Assembly: GCF_003002815.1 (NCBI RefSeq)
Contig: NZ_PVTF01000006.1
Span: forward strand, 62,001 to 126,000
Direction of reading: 5' to 3'
DNA length: 64,000 nucleotides
DNA from: Umezawaea tangerina
Lineage (GTDB): Bacteria; Actinomycetota; Actinomycetes; Mycobacteriales; Pseudonocardiaceae
The notes beneath the pieces were generated by a model. The model was not told the origin of the DNA and did no database searches. It saw nothing but the letters and a program-made list of their open reading frames with translations. Of the stretch, positions 1 through 9,160 are shown one piece after another. Each line of letters begins with the position of its first letter. The first letter of the stretch is position 1. Position numbers and translations under genes: made by a program.

Positions 1-9
1 CCCGGCCGC

Positions 10-381
10 TCAGATTCCACGGACGCCATTCAGCACCGCCTGCAGTAGGTTCCTGTCTGGAATTTCCGCGACCCGCGCGGGGTCCCGGATGACGACGTCA
101 CCGCGCTGGATGAGATCGCTCAACAACACCTTCACCACGACGAGCGGAACATCGAGGTAGGCCGCGACCTCGGCGACCGACAGCGGCCGCCTGCACAGCT
201 CCATGATCTCCAGGTGCTCGACCGTCAGCGACTCCGGGTCGGAGGCCGACGGCATCGCCCGCACCTGCGTCACCAGGTGCAGCTCGGCGGTCACCGGACG
301 GGTGCGGCCGCGCACCATCGCGTACGGGCGCACCACCGGACCCGCGGCCTCGTCGTACCACCAGTCGTCGCGGCCGTTCAT
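10..381 (-). CDS. DUF742 protein of a Cvn-type conservon (CvnC-like)
   Basis: 123-aa soluble protein of the DUF742 family. In actinomycete conservons it accompanies a sensor kinase, a roadblock protein and a small GTPase in a membrane-associated complex. The C-terminal half reads as a winged-helix-like module (residues about 55-115, with VAEVAAYLDVPLVVVKVLL). Its ATG overlaps the roadblock stop by one base (TGATG), so the two are translationally coupled. The conservon GTPase normally follows directly; only 9 bases of window remain beyond this stop, so it would lie outside. Family assignment rests on sequence pattern plus context; the biochemical role of DUF742 is unclear. Confidence 0.9.
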   Translation of the reverse strand: MNGRDDWWYDEAAGPVVRPYAMVRGRTRPVTAELHLVTQVRAMPSASDPESLTVEHLEIMELCRRPLSVAEVAAYLDVPLVVVKVLLSDLIQRGDVVIRDPARVAEIPDRNLLQAVLNGVRGI

Positions 382-818
382 CAGGACGACCTACGAGCCG
401 AGGGCAGAGGCGGGACTACTTCGGCCCGCGGCGCCGAGGAGAGGTAAGTTCCGACTCTTTTCACGAGCATGTTCATCTCGTAGGCGATCATGCCCATGTC
501 GGCGTCCTCCTCCCCGAGCACAGCGAGGCACGCCCCGTGGCCCGCCGCTGTGACGAAGAGGTAGGCGTGCTCCATCTCGACGATGGTCTGCCGCACCGCG
601 CCGCCGCCGAACTGGCGGCCGGTCCCCCTGGCGAGGCTCTGGAACGCCGACGCCATCGCGGACAGGTGGTCCGAGTCGTCCTTCGACAGTCCGGGCGAAC
701 GGCCCAGGAGCAGGCCGTCGGCGGAGAGGACCACGGCGTGCCGCGCCCCCACCACTCGACTGACCAGGTCTTCCAACAACCAGTTCAGCTCGTTGTGCTG
801 GCTGTTCATGTCGTTCAT
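381..818 (-). CDS. Roadblock/LC7 domain protein of the conservon (CvnB-like)
   Basis: 145-aa roadblock/LC7 protein, small alpha/beta subunits that act as regulators of partner GTPases. The fold is visible from LNWLLEDLVSRVVGARHAVV (near the N terminus) through SADGLLLGRSPGL and the central strands ending MLVKRVGTYL. I start at the ATG at 818 (MNDMNSQHNEL) rather than the upstream GTG at 854, which would nearly abut the kinase stop; a GGGAAGGGG stretch lies 11-12 nt upstream. It sits between the kinase and DUF742 genes with tight spacing, so the three form one operon. Regulation is not visible beyond the operon structure. Confidence 0.9.
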   Translation of the reverse strand: MNDMNSQHNELNWLLEDLVSRVVGARHAVVLSADGLLLGRSPGLSKDDSDHLSAMASAFQSLARGTGRQFGGGAVRQTIVEMEHAYLFVTAAGHGACLAVLGEEDADMGMIAYEMNMLVKRVGTYLSSAPRAEVVPPLPSARRSS

Positions 819-860
819 GTGGAGATTGCCCCTTCCCAGGCTCACGTCATCCACGACGAA

Positions 861-3305
861 TCACGGTTCGAGGTCGTTGTCGCCGCGACGGGCCTCGCGC
901 GCGCCCTTCTGGAATGCGGCCAGACCCTGCCGAGTGCGTTCGGCGGACCTCTCGATCTCGGCCTCCGCGATGGGCTCGGGGGCGATGAGGTGGTCGTCGG
1001 TCGCCAGCTGTGGTGCCAGGTTCTGCTGGCGACGTCTACGGGGGAGCTCAGGCCTGCTCCGCGGCAAGTCCATCTTCATCTGCACGGTCTCCGGCGCCTC
1101 CGGGTCGTCCACCGGCCACTGCGCCTCCCTCGACCTCCGGGGCAGCTCCACCTGCGCGATCACGGGGGACCGCTGCGCTGCGTGGGAATCTCCGGCGATC
1201 TCCGTCTCGGCCTTGGCCCAGAAGTCTTCCACTCCACTGGAGGACTCGCCCGGTGCTCCGGGAAACCGGGCCTCCCCGCTGAGGTCGCCCTGGCGGGCCG
1301 CCTCCGAGTGGACCAGGTCGTGCTCCGGCGCACCACGCCGCGCGGTGATCTCGTTGGCGTTGGCGGGCTCGACGTTGGACGAGGGGCCCGCGACGATCTC
1401 CGAGGGGATCAGCACGAGCGCGAGGGTTCCGCCGTAGAGCGACTCGCGCAGCTCCACGCGGATCTTGCGGCGGTCGGCGAGCCGGGCGACCACGAACAGG
1501 CCGAGCCGGGACTCACCGCGCAGCGACATGGCGTCGAACTCGGGTGGGTTGGCTAGCATCTCGTTGGCTCGGGCCCGGTCCTCCGGGCTCATGCCGAGGC
1601 CGTGGTCCTCGATCTCGACCACGATGCCCTGGGGCACCTGACTGCTGTGCACCTGGACCTGGGAGCGGGGCGACGAGAACGCCGTGGCGTTGTCGACCAG
1701 CTCGGCGATGAGGTGGATCGTGTCGGCGACCGCGCCGCCCACCAGGGCGGTGTCGGGCACCGGGTTCATCTTCACGCGCACGTACTGCTCGGTCTCGGCG
1801 ACACCGGCGCGCAGGATGTCGATCATGCGCACGGGCTTGCGCCACTGACGTCCCGGCTGCTCGCCCGCGAGGATGATCAGGTTCTCGGCGTTGCGGCGGG
1901 CGCGGGTGGCGAGGTGGTCGAGCTGGAACAGCGCGTCCAGCTGCTCCGGGCTCTCCTCCTCGCGCTCCAGCTTGTCGAGGATCTTGAGCTGGCGGTGCAC
2001 GAGCCCCTGGTTGCGGTGGGCGATGTCGAGGAACACGCGGTTCACACCGTCGCGGACCTGGCTCTCCTTGACGGCCGCGGCGACGGCGGTGAACTGCGCC
2101 GCGTTGAACGCGTCGGCCACCTGCCCGATCTCGTCCTGGCCGTAGTCCAGCGACGGGACCTCGGCCTCCACGTCGACGTGCTCGCCCTTGCGCAGCCGTT
2201 CGACGATGTCCGGCAGCCGCTCGTGCGCCAGGTCGAGGGAGTCGTTCTTCAGCTTGACCAGTCGCGAGATGAGGGCGCGGTTGACCAGGCGGTTGGAGAT
2301 CCGGACGGCGACGAAGATGCCGATGACCACCGCGAGGAGCGCGATCAGGCTGCCGATGAGGACCGTGTTGAACTTGTTCTCGCCGTTGACCAGCGTGACG
2401 TCGGTGGCGTCGACGGACTGCTCCGTCACCAGCTTCGTCAGCTCGGTGCCCAGCGCGCTGGTGGCGGCCTGCCAGTCCTGCAGCGAGACCACGCTGGTGG
2501 GCCGCTCGCCGTCGCTGCGGATCAGCCCGGCCTGGTAGTTCTCGACCTTCTTCCAGTCCTCGCTCTCGGTGATCCGGCGGTGGTGCTCGCGCACCCGCGG
2601 CTCGGCGTAGGGCTGGATGTCGCTCAGCGACGACCGGTAGGCGCCGACCAGGTTCGCGAACTCCACCCGGTCGTCGTCGGTGAACTCGTTCGCCGCCAGC
2701 GAGCCGGACGCGATGGACGTCGCGCGGGACATCCAGTCGGCGGCCTGGAAGTACTGGGTCGAGGCGAGACCGCCCTGCACCGCCACCGGGTCGGGCACGA
2801 TGCGCGCCTGCGTGGTGAACAGCGTGTGGGCCGCGTCGAGGAGGCTGTTGTAGTAGTCGTAGATCTCGCGCTTCGGGGTCTTCCCGGCCTCGACCTGGGC
2901 GCGCCGGTTCGGCAGCTGCGACAGCAGGCCGTTCATGTTGTTGATGCCGTCGACCACCTGCTGCGGCGCCGATCCCGAGAGCGTGGCGAACGCGGATCTC
3001 ATCACGCCGAGGCCCTCGTCGGTCCGGGCCTGCTGCGCGCGCAGGTCCGCCGACGATCCGGGCTGGCTCAGGCTCGTCATCGTCAGCTCGCGCTCGCGCT
3101 GGATCGCGGCGAACGTCTGGACGGCCGGAATGGAGGCGTCCTTCACGCCCTGGGCGACAGCTCGCTGGTAGAAACCGTCAAACACGGTGTACGACGAGAA
3201 CAGCGCCCACATCAACAACAGCACGACGCTCGGGACGACCACGACACCGGTCAGTCGTGTCCGGATGGTCTTGTAGTTCGTCTCCGAACTGCTCTTCTGC
3301 TTCAC
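861..3305 (-). CDS. Nitrate/nitrite-sensor-type histidine kinase of the conservon (CvnA-like)
   Basis: About 814-aa membrane sensor kinase. Order: TM1 (residues about 18-42), an extracytoplasmic NIT-type helical sensor region (about 45-310), TM2 (about 313-335), HAMP-like linker, and an atypical kinase core with ATPase boxes (N box NATAFS near 540, G box DHGLGMS near 568, GLFVVARLADR near 603). A charged low-complexity tail follows. No classical H-box is obvious, as in other conservon kinases. I prefer the GTG at 3305 (VKQKSSSETNYK) because the upstream extension to 3425 is Cys-rich and unlike the family. First gene of the operon with the roadblock and DUF742 genes. The signal sensed is unknown. 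Confidence 0.88.
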   Translation of the reverse strand: MKQKSSSETNYKTIRTRLTGVVVVPSVVLLLMWALFSSYTVFDGFYQRAVAQGVKDASIPAVQTFAAIQRERELTMTSLSQPGSSADLRAQQARTDEGLGVMRSAFATLSGSAPQQVVDGINNMNGLLSQLPNRRAQVEAGKTPKREIYDYYNSLLDAAHTLFTTQARIVPDPVAVQGGLASTQYFQAADWMSRATSIASGSLAANEFTDDDRVEFANLVGAYRSSLSDIQPYAEPRVREHHRRITESEDWKKVENYQAGLIRSDGERPTSVVSLQDWQAATSALGTELTKLVTEQSVDATDVTLVNGENKFNTVLIGSLIALLAVVIGIFVAVRISNRLVNRALISRLVKLKNDSLDLAHERLPDIVERLRKGEHVDVEAEVPSLDYGQDEIGQVADAFNAAQFTAVAAAVKESQVRDGVNRVFLDIAHRNQGLVHRQLKILDKLEREEESPEQLDALFQLDHLATRARRNAENLIILAGEQPGRQWRKPVRMIDILRAGVAETEQYVRVKMNPVPDTALVGGAVADTIHLIAELVDNATAFSSPRSQVQVHSSQVPQGIVVEIEDHGLGMSPEDRARANEMLANPPEFDAMSLRGESRLGLFVVARLADRRKIRVELRESLYGGTLALVLIPSEIVAGPSSNVEPANANEITARRGAPEHDLVHSEAARQGDLSGEARFPGAPGESSSGVEDFWAKAETEIAGDSHAAQRSPVIAQVELPRRSREAQWPVDDPEAPETVQMKMDLPRSRPELPRRRRQQNLAPQLATDDHLIAPEPIAEAEIERSAERTRQGLAAFQKGAREARRGDNDLEP

Positions 3306-3571
3306 AGCGCTCCGCAGCTTCGTGAATCTGGTTTTGCCAGGGCAGGCGCTGCACGTGAGATCCGCCTGCGGCCACGTCACTCGATTGGCCACGAAACGGT
3401 AACACTGGAAGATCATCATTACCAACAGGCAGCGATCACTCGCACGGCGCGAGCGAGAGGGTACCCATTCGTGTGAGGCATGGGAACACGGGGCCGACGT
3501 GGAATCCCGCGAAAATCCACGCCGACCCCGTCACCACCTGGTTTACTGCGCGGTTTGCCCGCGGGCGGCCC

Positions 3572-4504
3572 TCACGGTTTGGGGATCGCGACCGCGTTGT
3601 AGGTCGTATCCGGCGTCGGCGGCGTCGAGAACCGCGCGTTCGGCAGGTACAGCGACTTGCCGAACGAGGCCACCGTGGTCGGGACGTCGAACCGGGGATC
3701 GGTCACCGAGGTCACCAGCTCACCGCGGGTTCCGGTGCGGTTCAAGGAGAACTCCGCGACCGTGTTCAGCCGGTTCTGCACCACGTAGAGCGACCTCCCC
3801 AACACGAGCAGTCCATCACCATTGGCCAAAACCTGCCCTCCCAGGTCGACCTCCTTCGTGACCCCGTTCGCCGGGTCGACCCGGAACAGCTTCCCGGTGT
3901 TGCTCTGCACGACGAGCAACGCCCGACCATCGGGCGTCTCCGCGATCCCGTTGGCGTTGTTGACACCGGGGGTCAGCACGAGGTCACCGGTCAGCGGCAC
4001 CGTCTCGGCGGCGTCGGGCAGCTCGCCGTGCCGACCGAGGGAAACCTTGTACAGCACCGACTTGCGCGAGTCCGTGAACCACGCGGCCCGGTCGGTGACC
4101 ACCACGTCGTTGACGAAGGTGTCGGCGTCCGGCGAGAACTGGTAGCTCTTCAGCACCGCGCCGCCGCGCGCGTCCACGACCCTCCCGTTCCCGGCCCCGC
4201 CACCGGCCACGAACAGCCTCCCGCGGTCGTCGACCTTCAACCCGACCGACGGCGTACCAGGCCCTTTGCTGAAAACCTCCCCCTTCCCGGTCCTCAGGTC
4301 GACCCGGTAGAGCGACCCGTCGCCCCGCGACCCGAAGTACGCCGTCGGCTCGTCCCCGATCGCGATCCCCTCCGGCAGGAACCCGTTGGGGAGCGCGAGC
4401 TCGGTCGGGAACACCCGCCCCCGGTCCGCACCTGCGGGACCCGCTCCCACCAGCGAGATCCCCAGCACGCCGACGGCGACCAGCACGCCAAACCCATGAG
4501 ACAT
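3572..4504 (-). CDS. Secreted SMP-30/gluconolactonase-like beta-propeller protein
   Basis: 310-aa exported protein with a signal peptide (about residues 1-27, ending GAGPAGADRG). The rest is a series of blades with motifs such as ANGIAETPDGRALLVV, GKLFRVDPANG and NGDGLLVLGRSLYVVQ, typical of SMP-30/Strictosidine-synthase-like six-bladed propellers. Function is probably extracellular substrate binding or lactone/ester hydrolysis, but no specific substrate can be assigned. The ATG at 4504 has GGAG six bases upstream and is preferred to the in-frame TTG at 4510. Monocistronic in appearance; the 145-bp gap to the kinase gene contains nothing I can assign. Confidence 0.75.
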   Translation of the reverse strand: MSHGFGVLVAVGVLGISLVGAGPAGADRGRVFPTELALPNGFLPEGIAIGDEPTAYFGSRGDGSLYRVDLRTGKGEVFSKGPGTPSVGLKVDDRGRLFVAGGGAGNGRVVDARGGAVLKSYQFSPDADTFVNDVVVTDRAAWFTDSRKSVLYKVSLGRHGELPDAAETVPLTGDLVLTPGVNNANGIAETPDGRALLVVQSNTGKLFRVDPANGVTKEVDLGGQVLANGDGLLVLGRSLYVVQNRLNTVAEFSLNRTGTRGELVTSVTDPRFDVPTTVASFGKSLYLPNARFSTPPTPDTTYNAVAIPKP

Positions 4505-5235
4505 GTCCAACTCCTGTCGTTCGCACGGTTCGTCCCCACGACCTCCGGAGTCTTTCGCAGCGAGAACACCGCAACCACCGCCGCGAGGACCGCTTCAGCG
4601 AACCGACAGGTCGGTTAGCGGTTCCGATCCGCCATAAGAGACGTGAATCGGTCTCATGGTCTGCCGAAATGGAGTCGAATGTCGCAAGAAGTGGACAGGG
4701 GGATCGGGAAACCGACGCACAGCCATTTCGTCCACCGTCCAAGCCCGTTCGGACACCGGCGTCGACGGAATCGGCGACCTCTCCGGATCGGATCCGCGCC
4801 CGGCCCGATTGACCGATTGCCGGACAAGTCGCGGGCGGTTCCGACCGGAACGGCGCTTCCCGATGATCCACAAGTCGTCGGACCGCTCGCGACTATCGCG
4901 CCGAACAGCGGTGACAGCACCTCGAACGGGCCGAAAACCGTTGCCGCCCAAGGAGTTCCGCCAGACCGCGCGGTCTGGGGACCGAACGGTCCGCAGGGTC
5001 TCCGGTTAGCGGTCGGTGGTGACCGAATCACCAACTGCCAGGGAATCGTGAAACCGCACGTCATGCGCCCTGCGTGACCGGCGTGCCGCACTCGGTGAAC
5101 ATAACGAGCCGATAACGACGAGGTCGCGGAGGAGCATCGGGAGCGGATTGGTACGTATGCCCCAGTGTCCACCGCCGTCAGGCGGCCGGGGATCGAAGCG
5201 CACTGCGCGTACCAAACGACGAGGTGACACATCAC
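4505..5235. other. Non-coding stretch between two divergent secreted-protein genes
   Basis: About 730 bp without a convincing gene. Local GC is lower than in the neighbours and many short ACCGA/TCGGT words recur. Open frames here have no plausible ribosome site and read as low-quality Arg/Pro-rich translation. The right end must hold the promoter of the DUF1996 gene; an 8-bp inverted repeat (TTGGTACG at 5148-5155, CGTACCAA at 5208-5215) brackets part of its leader. I cannot identify a known RNA or mobile element. Confidence 0.5.
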
Positions 5236-6654
5236 ATGACGCGTTCCCAGGGACGGCATTCCTTCTCCCGCCGCGCGAAGCTGACCGCTGGAATGACCGG
5301 ATTGGCACTCACGGTTGGTCTGGCCGTCGCGTTCACCACGACCGGGGACCAGGGGGAGGCTCGTGCCGATGGCGCGGACAAATCGCTGTTCGTCGACATC
5401 ACCACGGTCAAGCCGAACGTCAAGACGCCGAAGGCGCAGCAGGACGCGACCACCGGCACGTTCACGGTCGACTGCGGGTTGAACGAGAACAAGCACTTCA
5501 ACGGCGACAACTTCATCGCGGCCCCTGGGGTGAACAACGGCGCGGAGCACCTGCACGACTACGTGGGCAACCTGACGACCGACGCGAACTCCAGCAACCA
5601 GAGCCTCCAGGCGGGCGGGACCACCTGCGCGAACGGCGACAAGTCGGCCTACTTCTGGCCGGTAATCCGGATCGACAAGGGCGAGGAGGAAGCCGCGGCG
5701 GGCGGCGACGCGGCAGCCGACGGGGATGCGGCTGCCAGCGCCCAGCCCAGCGCGACCAACCAGAACGGCCAGAACGGCCAACGCGGTCAGCGCGGCGGCC
5801 AGGGCGACCAGCAGGGTGACCGCCAGGGCGGCAACCAGCAGGGCGGCAACCAGCGCGACGGCCAGAACGGCCAGCAGGACAAGCCGCAGGGCTTCCAGCG
5901 CGACAACGGCCAGAACGACAACGACAACCAGCAGCAGCGCAACGGCCAGCAGGGCGGCAGGCAGGGCCAGGGCGGCAAGGACCAGGCGGCCAAGGACTCC
6001 GCGGCAGCCGGCTCGAACGCGGCGGACGCGAACGCCGGTCAGGACGCGAACGCCGACGCCGACGCCGCCCAGAACGAGGCCAACCTCGGCAAGGACGCGG
6101 CGGAGGACCTCCCCGGCAACGACGGCGTGATCCAGGAGCCGAAGGCCGCCGACATCACGTTCCGCGGCAGCCCCGTCGGCGACGTGGTCGCGATGCCGAA
6201 GTTCCTGAAGATCCTCTACGGCGACGCGAAGCGCTCGATCAACGGCGACAAGAACACCAAGGCGTCCTGGACCTGCGCGGGCTTCGAGGACAAGGTGCTG
6301 CTCGACAAGTACCCGATCTGCCCGAACGGCGCGGCCGTCAAGCGGATCCACGACTTCCCCGGCTGCTGGGACGGCAAGAACACCGACAGCGCCAACCACC
6401 GCGACCACGTGGCGTTCGCCGACGCCAACGGCCAGTGCGGCAACGGCTTCAAGGCCATCCCGCAACTGCGCATCACGCTGACCTACGACATCCCGGCCGA
6501 TGTGCAGCGCAACGCCCAGTACAAGGTCGACTCGTTCCCGGCCGAGGAGCACGACCCGCTCACCGACCACGACGACTTCGCCAACGTGATGTCCGACCAG
6601 ATCATGAACAGGCTGGTCGACTGCATCAACGGCAACAAGACCTGCAAGGAGTGA
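5236..6654 (+). CDS. Secreted DUF1996 protein interrupted by an N/Q/G-rich linker
   Basis: 472-aa exported protein. The ATG at 5236 is chosen because a GAGGTGA ribosome site lies 8 nt upstream; a GTG at 5224 overlaps that site. A twin-Arg-containing signal peptide (RRAKLTAGMTGLALTVGLA) ends near residue 45. The DUF1996 domain is visible in two parts: residues about 52-148 (AEHLHDYVGNL, YFWPVIRI) and about 302-472 (HDFPGCWDGKN, HRDHVAFAD, PQLRITLTYDI). Between them is a roughly 150-residue low-complexity insert of N, Q, G, D and A, which is unusual. Six-plus Cys in the folded parts suggest disulphides. The Imm1-type gene follows after 3 nt. Biochemical role unknown. Confidence 0.85.
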   Translation: MTRSQGRHSFSRRAKLTAGMTGLALTVGLAVAFTTTGDQGEARADGADKSLFVDITTVKPNVKTPKAQQDATTGTFTVDCGLNENKHFNGDNFIAAPGVNNGAEHLHDYVGNLTTDANSSNQSLQAGGTTCANGDKSAYFWPVIRIDKGEEEAAAGGDAAADGDAAASAQPSATNQNGQNGQRGQRGGQGDQQGDRQGGNQQGGNQRDGQNGQQDKPQGFQRDNGQNDNDNQQQRNGQQGGRQGQGGKDQAAKDSAAAGSNAADANAGQDANADADAAQNEANLGKDAAEDLPGNDGVIQEPKAADITFRGSPVGDVVAMPKFLKILYGDAKRSINGDKNTKASWTCAGFEDKVLLDKYPICPNGAAVKRIHDFPGCWDGKNTDSANHRDHVAFADANGQCGNGFKAIPQLRITLTYDIPADVQRNAQYKVDSFPAEEHDPLTDHDDFANVMSDQIMNRLVDCINGNKTCKE

Positions 6655-6657
6655 GCC

Positions 6658-7068
6658 GTGATCGAGGCGCACTACTCCGTCGCCGTCGAGGGAGACCGGA
6701 GTTGGCTCGGCCAGGTCGACGAACTGCGCCAGGGCGAGGACGTCAGACGGCTCCTCGACAAGCTCACCGATCCCCGTAGCGACAACGCCCTGCTCATCCA
6801 CACCGACCGCCCCACGCTGGACTCCGGCTACCCGGACCACGAGGTGACGGTCGGGGTGCGGGGCGACCGCGGCGCGATCCTCTTCACCGACAGCAACACC
6901 GGCACGTGGGTCACGCTGGGCGAGGGCCCGGCGCGGCGCACGGTGTACGCGGGGATCGAGTTCCCCACGCACTGCGAGATCCCGGTCCCGTCCCTCGTCT
7001 CGGCCATCGAGGAGTTCCTCCTCACCGGCGAGCGCCCGACGAGGGTGCCGTGGCAACAGGCCCGGTGA
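6658..7068 (+). CDS. Imm1-type immunity protein
   Basis: 136-aa cytoplasmic protein resembling the Imm1 family: DNALLIHTDRPTLDSGYPDH, DRGAILFTDSNTGTWVTLG, a GIEFPTHCEIPV segment and a C-terminal helix with VSAIEEFLLTGERPTRVPW. Imm1 proteins are assigned as immunity partners of secreted toxins in polymorphic toxin systems, but in actinomycetes many occur alone. The GTG start is only 3 nt after the DUF1996 stop, so translation is probably coupled. No toxin domain is visible nearby, so whether it neutralises anything encoded here is unproven. Confidence 0.7.
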   Translation: MIEAHYSVAVEGDRSWLGQVDELRQGEDVRRLLDKLTDPRSDNALLIHTDRPTLDSGYPDHEVTVGVRGDRGAILFTDSNTGTWVTLGEGPARRTVYAGIEFPTHCEIPVPSLVSAIEEFLLTGERPTRVPWQQAR

Positions 7069-7083
7069 CGTCCCCCGTCATCG

Positions 7084-7123
7084 GAACCGCCGTGGAGGAG
7101 CGCACCCTCCTCCACGGCGGTTC
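7084..7123. terminator. Bidirectional terminator hairpin
   Basis: Perfect 17-bp inverted repeat (7084-7100 and 7107-7123) with loop CGCACC, between the convergent Imm1 and small membrane-protein genes; it overlaps the stop codon of the latter. No U-tract follows on either side, as is common in high-GC actinomycetes. Confidence 0.85.
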
Positions 7124-7511
7124 ACGGGATCACGAGTCCCGCGGTCCTCAACGACTCCTCGACGCGCAGCCGTTCCAGCTCGCGGTCCATGCCCTCGGGC
7201 AGGTAGCCCAGCCGGTGGTCGACCTCCACGGCCCGGCACGCCTGCACCAGCAGCGCGTCGTAGGCCTGCCGGGTGCCCGCCCTGCGGACCGCCGGGATGC
7301 CCGACTCGTAGCCCGCCAGGATCCGGTGCACGCGCCGGAGGTCGGCGGAGACCTGCTCGATGGACGGCCCCGCGGGCACGACCGGCACGCGGCGGCGGCG
7401 CTTGAGCCGCCGGACCACCTTCGGCACCACGATCGCCGTCCAGCAGAGCACCGCGGGCGTCGCCGTCAACGCCGCGTACGCCACCAGGTTCTGGACCGGG
7501 ACCTCGGCCAT
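7122..7511 (-). CDS. Small membrane-anchored protein, unknown function
   Basis: 129-aa protein with one N-terminal transmembrane helix (residues about 8-31, VAYAALTATPAVLCWTAIVV), a basic stretch KVVRRLKRRRR just inside the membrane, and a cytoplasmic helical domain (about 48-129; SADLRRVHRILAGYESGIP, EVDHRLGYLPEGMDRELERL). I do not recognise a characterised family. It lies downstream of the pucR gene on the same strand with a 9-nt gap, so it may be co-transcribed with the gene following the pucR promoter in the opposite direction from the purine operon. No function should be assumed. Confidence 0.7.
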   Translation of the reverse strand: MAEVPVQNLVAYAALTATPAVLCWTAIVVPKVVRRLKRRRRVPVVPAGPSIEQVSADLRRVHRILAGYESGIPAVRRAGTRQAYDALLVQACRAVEVDHRLGYLPEGMDRELERLRVEESLRTAGLVIP

Positions 7512-7520
7512 CCCCCGATT

Positions 7521-9020
7521 CTACGGCTTTCCGGGCCCCGCTTGGAGTGCCAAGTACAGGTCCACACGGGTGGCGAAGTCGCCGAGGTCGACCCCGAGCA
7601 GCTCCTCCACCCGGCCGATCCGGTAGCGCAGCGTGTTCACGTGGACGTGCAGCTCCGCGGCGGCGGTCGTCCACGACCCCGAGCCGTCCAGGAACGTCCG
7701 CAGCGTGCCGACGAGGTCGGTGCCGTGCTCGGCGTCGTAGTCCAGCACCGCGCCCAGCAGCCTGCGCCGCACCGACGAGCGCAGCTCCTCCGGCACCCCG
7801 GCGAGCAGCAGCTGGTGCAGCGCGATCTCCTCGCCCGCCACCACGCACGTGCGGCCGGGCCGCGCCTCTCCCAGCCGCCGCGCGTGCGACGCCTCCTCGA
7901 CCGCGCCGCGCAGCCCGGCGACGCCGGTCGGTGAGCTGATCCCGACCAGGAGCCGGGTCGAGCCGAGGCCGGGTTCCAAGGCGCGCAACGCCTTGCGCGC
8001 CACGTCGGCGGGCCGGTCGACGTCGGCGGGCGCCAGCGCGTACACCTCGGTGCCGACCGCGCCGACGAGCGCCCGCGGGGCGATCTCCGCGACCAGCTCC
8101 TCCAGCACGGCCGTGGCGAGGTCGACCCGGTGGTCGGACGTCGAGACCGCGAGCACGCGCAGCGGCGCGTCCGGCTCGAACCCCGCGGCCGAGACGCGCG
8201 AGCGCAGCTCCCCCGGTCCGGCCGAGCCGTCCAGCACGAGCCGCAGCAGCGGTCCGGTCGCGCGGTTCTCGATCACCCGGCCCTGCGCGATCCGCGACCG
8301 CTCCAGCGCGACCAGGCTGGCCAGCTCGGCGGCGACCTCGTCGTCGCGCCGGTCGCCGGTCGCGGCCAGGATCCAGCCGGTCAGCCGTCCCCCGCCGCGT
8401 TCGGCCACCGGCAGCAGCGTCGTGCCGCGGACGAGCTTGGGCAGCCGGTCGGCGCGCAGGAAGTCGCGCACCAGCGCCGCGGGCTGGTCGACCTCGGCGC
8501 CCGCGACCAGCCTGCCGGTCGTGGACAGCACCGAGCACGCCGCGCCCAGCTCGCGGGCGCCCGCCTCCACCAGCGCGGGCAGGCCCTCCGCGACCACGGT
8601 CAGCAGCCTGCGGTGCCGCCCGAGCATCGTGCCCGCGTCCCCGACCCGTTCGGCCGCCAGCTCCAGCACCACCCGTTCGGTGATGGTCGCGAACGACAGG
8701 TCGACGGGCACCTCCAGCAGCGGGACGCCGTGCCTGGCGCAGGCCTCCAGCAGCGCCGCCGGGAGCTCCCGCGCCTCGGCCTCGCTGGCCGCCAGCGCCG
8801 CGACACCCGCGCGGGCGAGCGAGGAGACGAACACCTCGCAGTCGGCGGGTCCGCGGTGCCACAGCAGCCCGGTGAGCACCAGCTCCCCGCCGGAGAGGTA
8901 CCGGGCCGGATCGGGGAGCTCGGTGCCGTAGAGCCTGGTCACGGGCCGGTCGAGCAGGTCCTCACCGCACCTCGGGCGCAGTCGCAGCTCGGGCATCCCG
9001 AGCAGGGCCCGCACGAGCAC
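7521..9020 (-). CDS. pucR: PucR-family transcriptional regulator of purine catabolism
   Basis: 499-aa cytoplasmic regulator. Residues about 1-120 form the PucR N-terminal domain (MPELRLRPRCGEDLLDRPV, ELPDPARYLSGGELVLTGL); the middle is a CdaR/GGDEF-like region; the C terminus carries the PucR helix-turn-helix (TTAAAELHVHVNTLRYRIGR). The GTG at 9020 is chosen because GGGAGG lies 8 nt upstream; the open frame extends further but has no better site. It is transcribed divergently from the uraH-led operon, with a 140-bp shared promoter region. In Bacillus PucR controls purine degradation genes in response to nitrogen and purine intermediates; the same role is inferred here from gene arrangement. 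Confidence 0.88.
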   Translation of the reverse strand: MLVRALLGMPELRLRPRCGEDLLDRPVTRLYGTELPDPARYLSGGELVLTGLLWHRGPADCEVFVSSLARAGVAALAASEAEARELPAALLEACARHGVPLLEVPVDLSFATITERVVLELAAERVGDAGTMLGRHRRLLTVVAEGLPALVEAGARELGAACSVLSTTGRLVAGAEVDQPAALVRDFLRADRLPKLVRGTTLLPVAERGGGRLTGWILAATGDRRDDEVAAELASLVALERSRIAQGRVIENRATGPLLRLVLDGSAGPGELRSRVSAAGFEPDAPLRVLAVSTSDHRVDLATAVLEELVAEIAPRALVGAVGTEVYALAPADVDRPADVARKALRALEPGLGSTRLLVGISSPTGVAGLRGAVEEASHARRLGEARPGRTCVVAGEEIALHQLLLAGVPEELRSSVRRRLLGAVLDYDAEHGTDLVGTLRTFLDGSGSWTTAAAELHVHVNTLRYRIGRVEELLGVDLGDFATRVDLYLALQAGPGKP

Positions 9021-9160
9021 CGCGACCACCTCCCTCGTCCGATCGGGTTTGTAGGAAAGCACAACCGCACCGACTGTAGGAGCCTGGGTTTCATGCGCCC
9101 CGCCGTAGCTGTCCCCCGGTCCCGCTCTGTGTACTGGCCCACACACCGATTGGAGGGCGA
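9021..9160. promoter_or_regulatory. Divergent promoter region pucR / purine operon
   Basis: 140-bp region between the pucR start and the uraH start. It contains TTTGT/ACAA inverted words around 9048-9064 that could belong to an operator, but I see no clean promoter hexamers. PucR is the obvious candidate regulator by position; binding is inferred only. Confidence 0.4.

Noticed and set aside
4654-7056. 800-aa minus-strand frame opposite DUF1996
   Set aside because: Antisense shadow of the DUF1996 and Imm1 genes produced by high-GC third positions.
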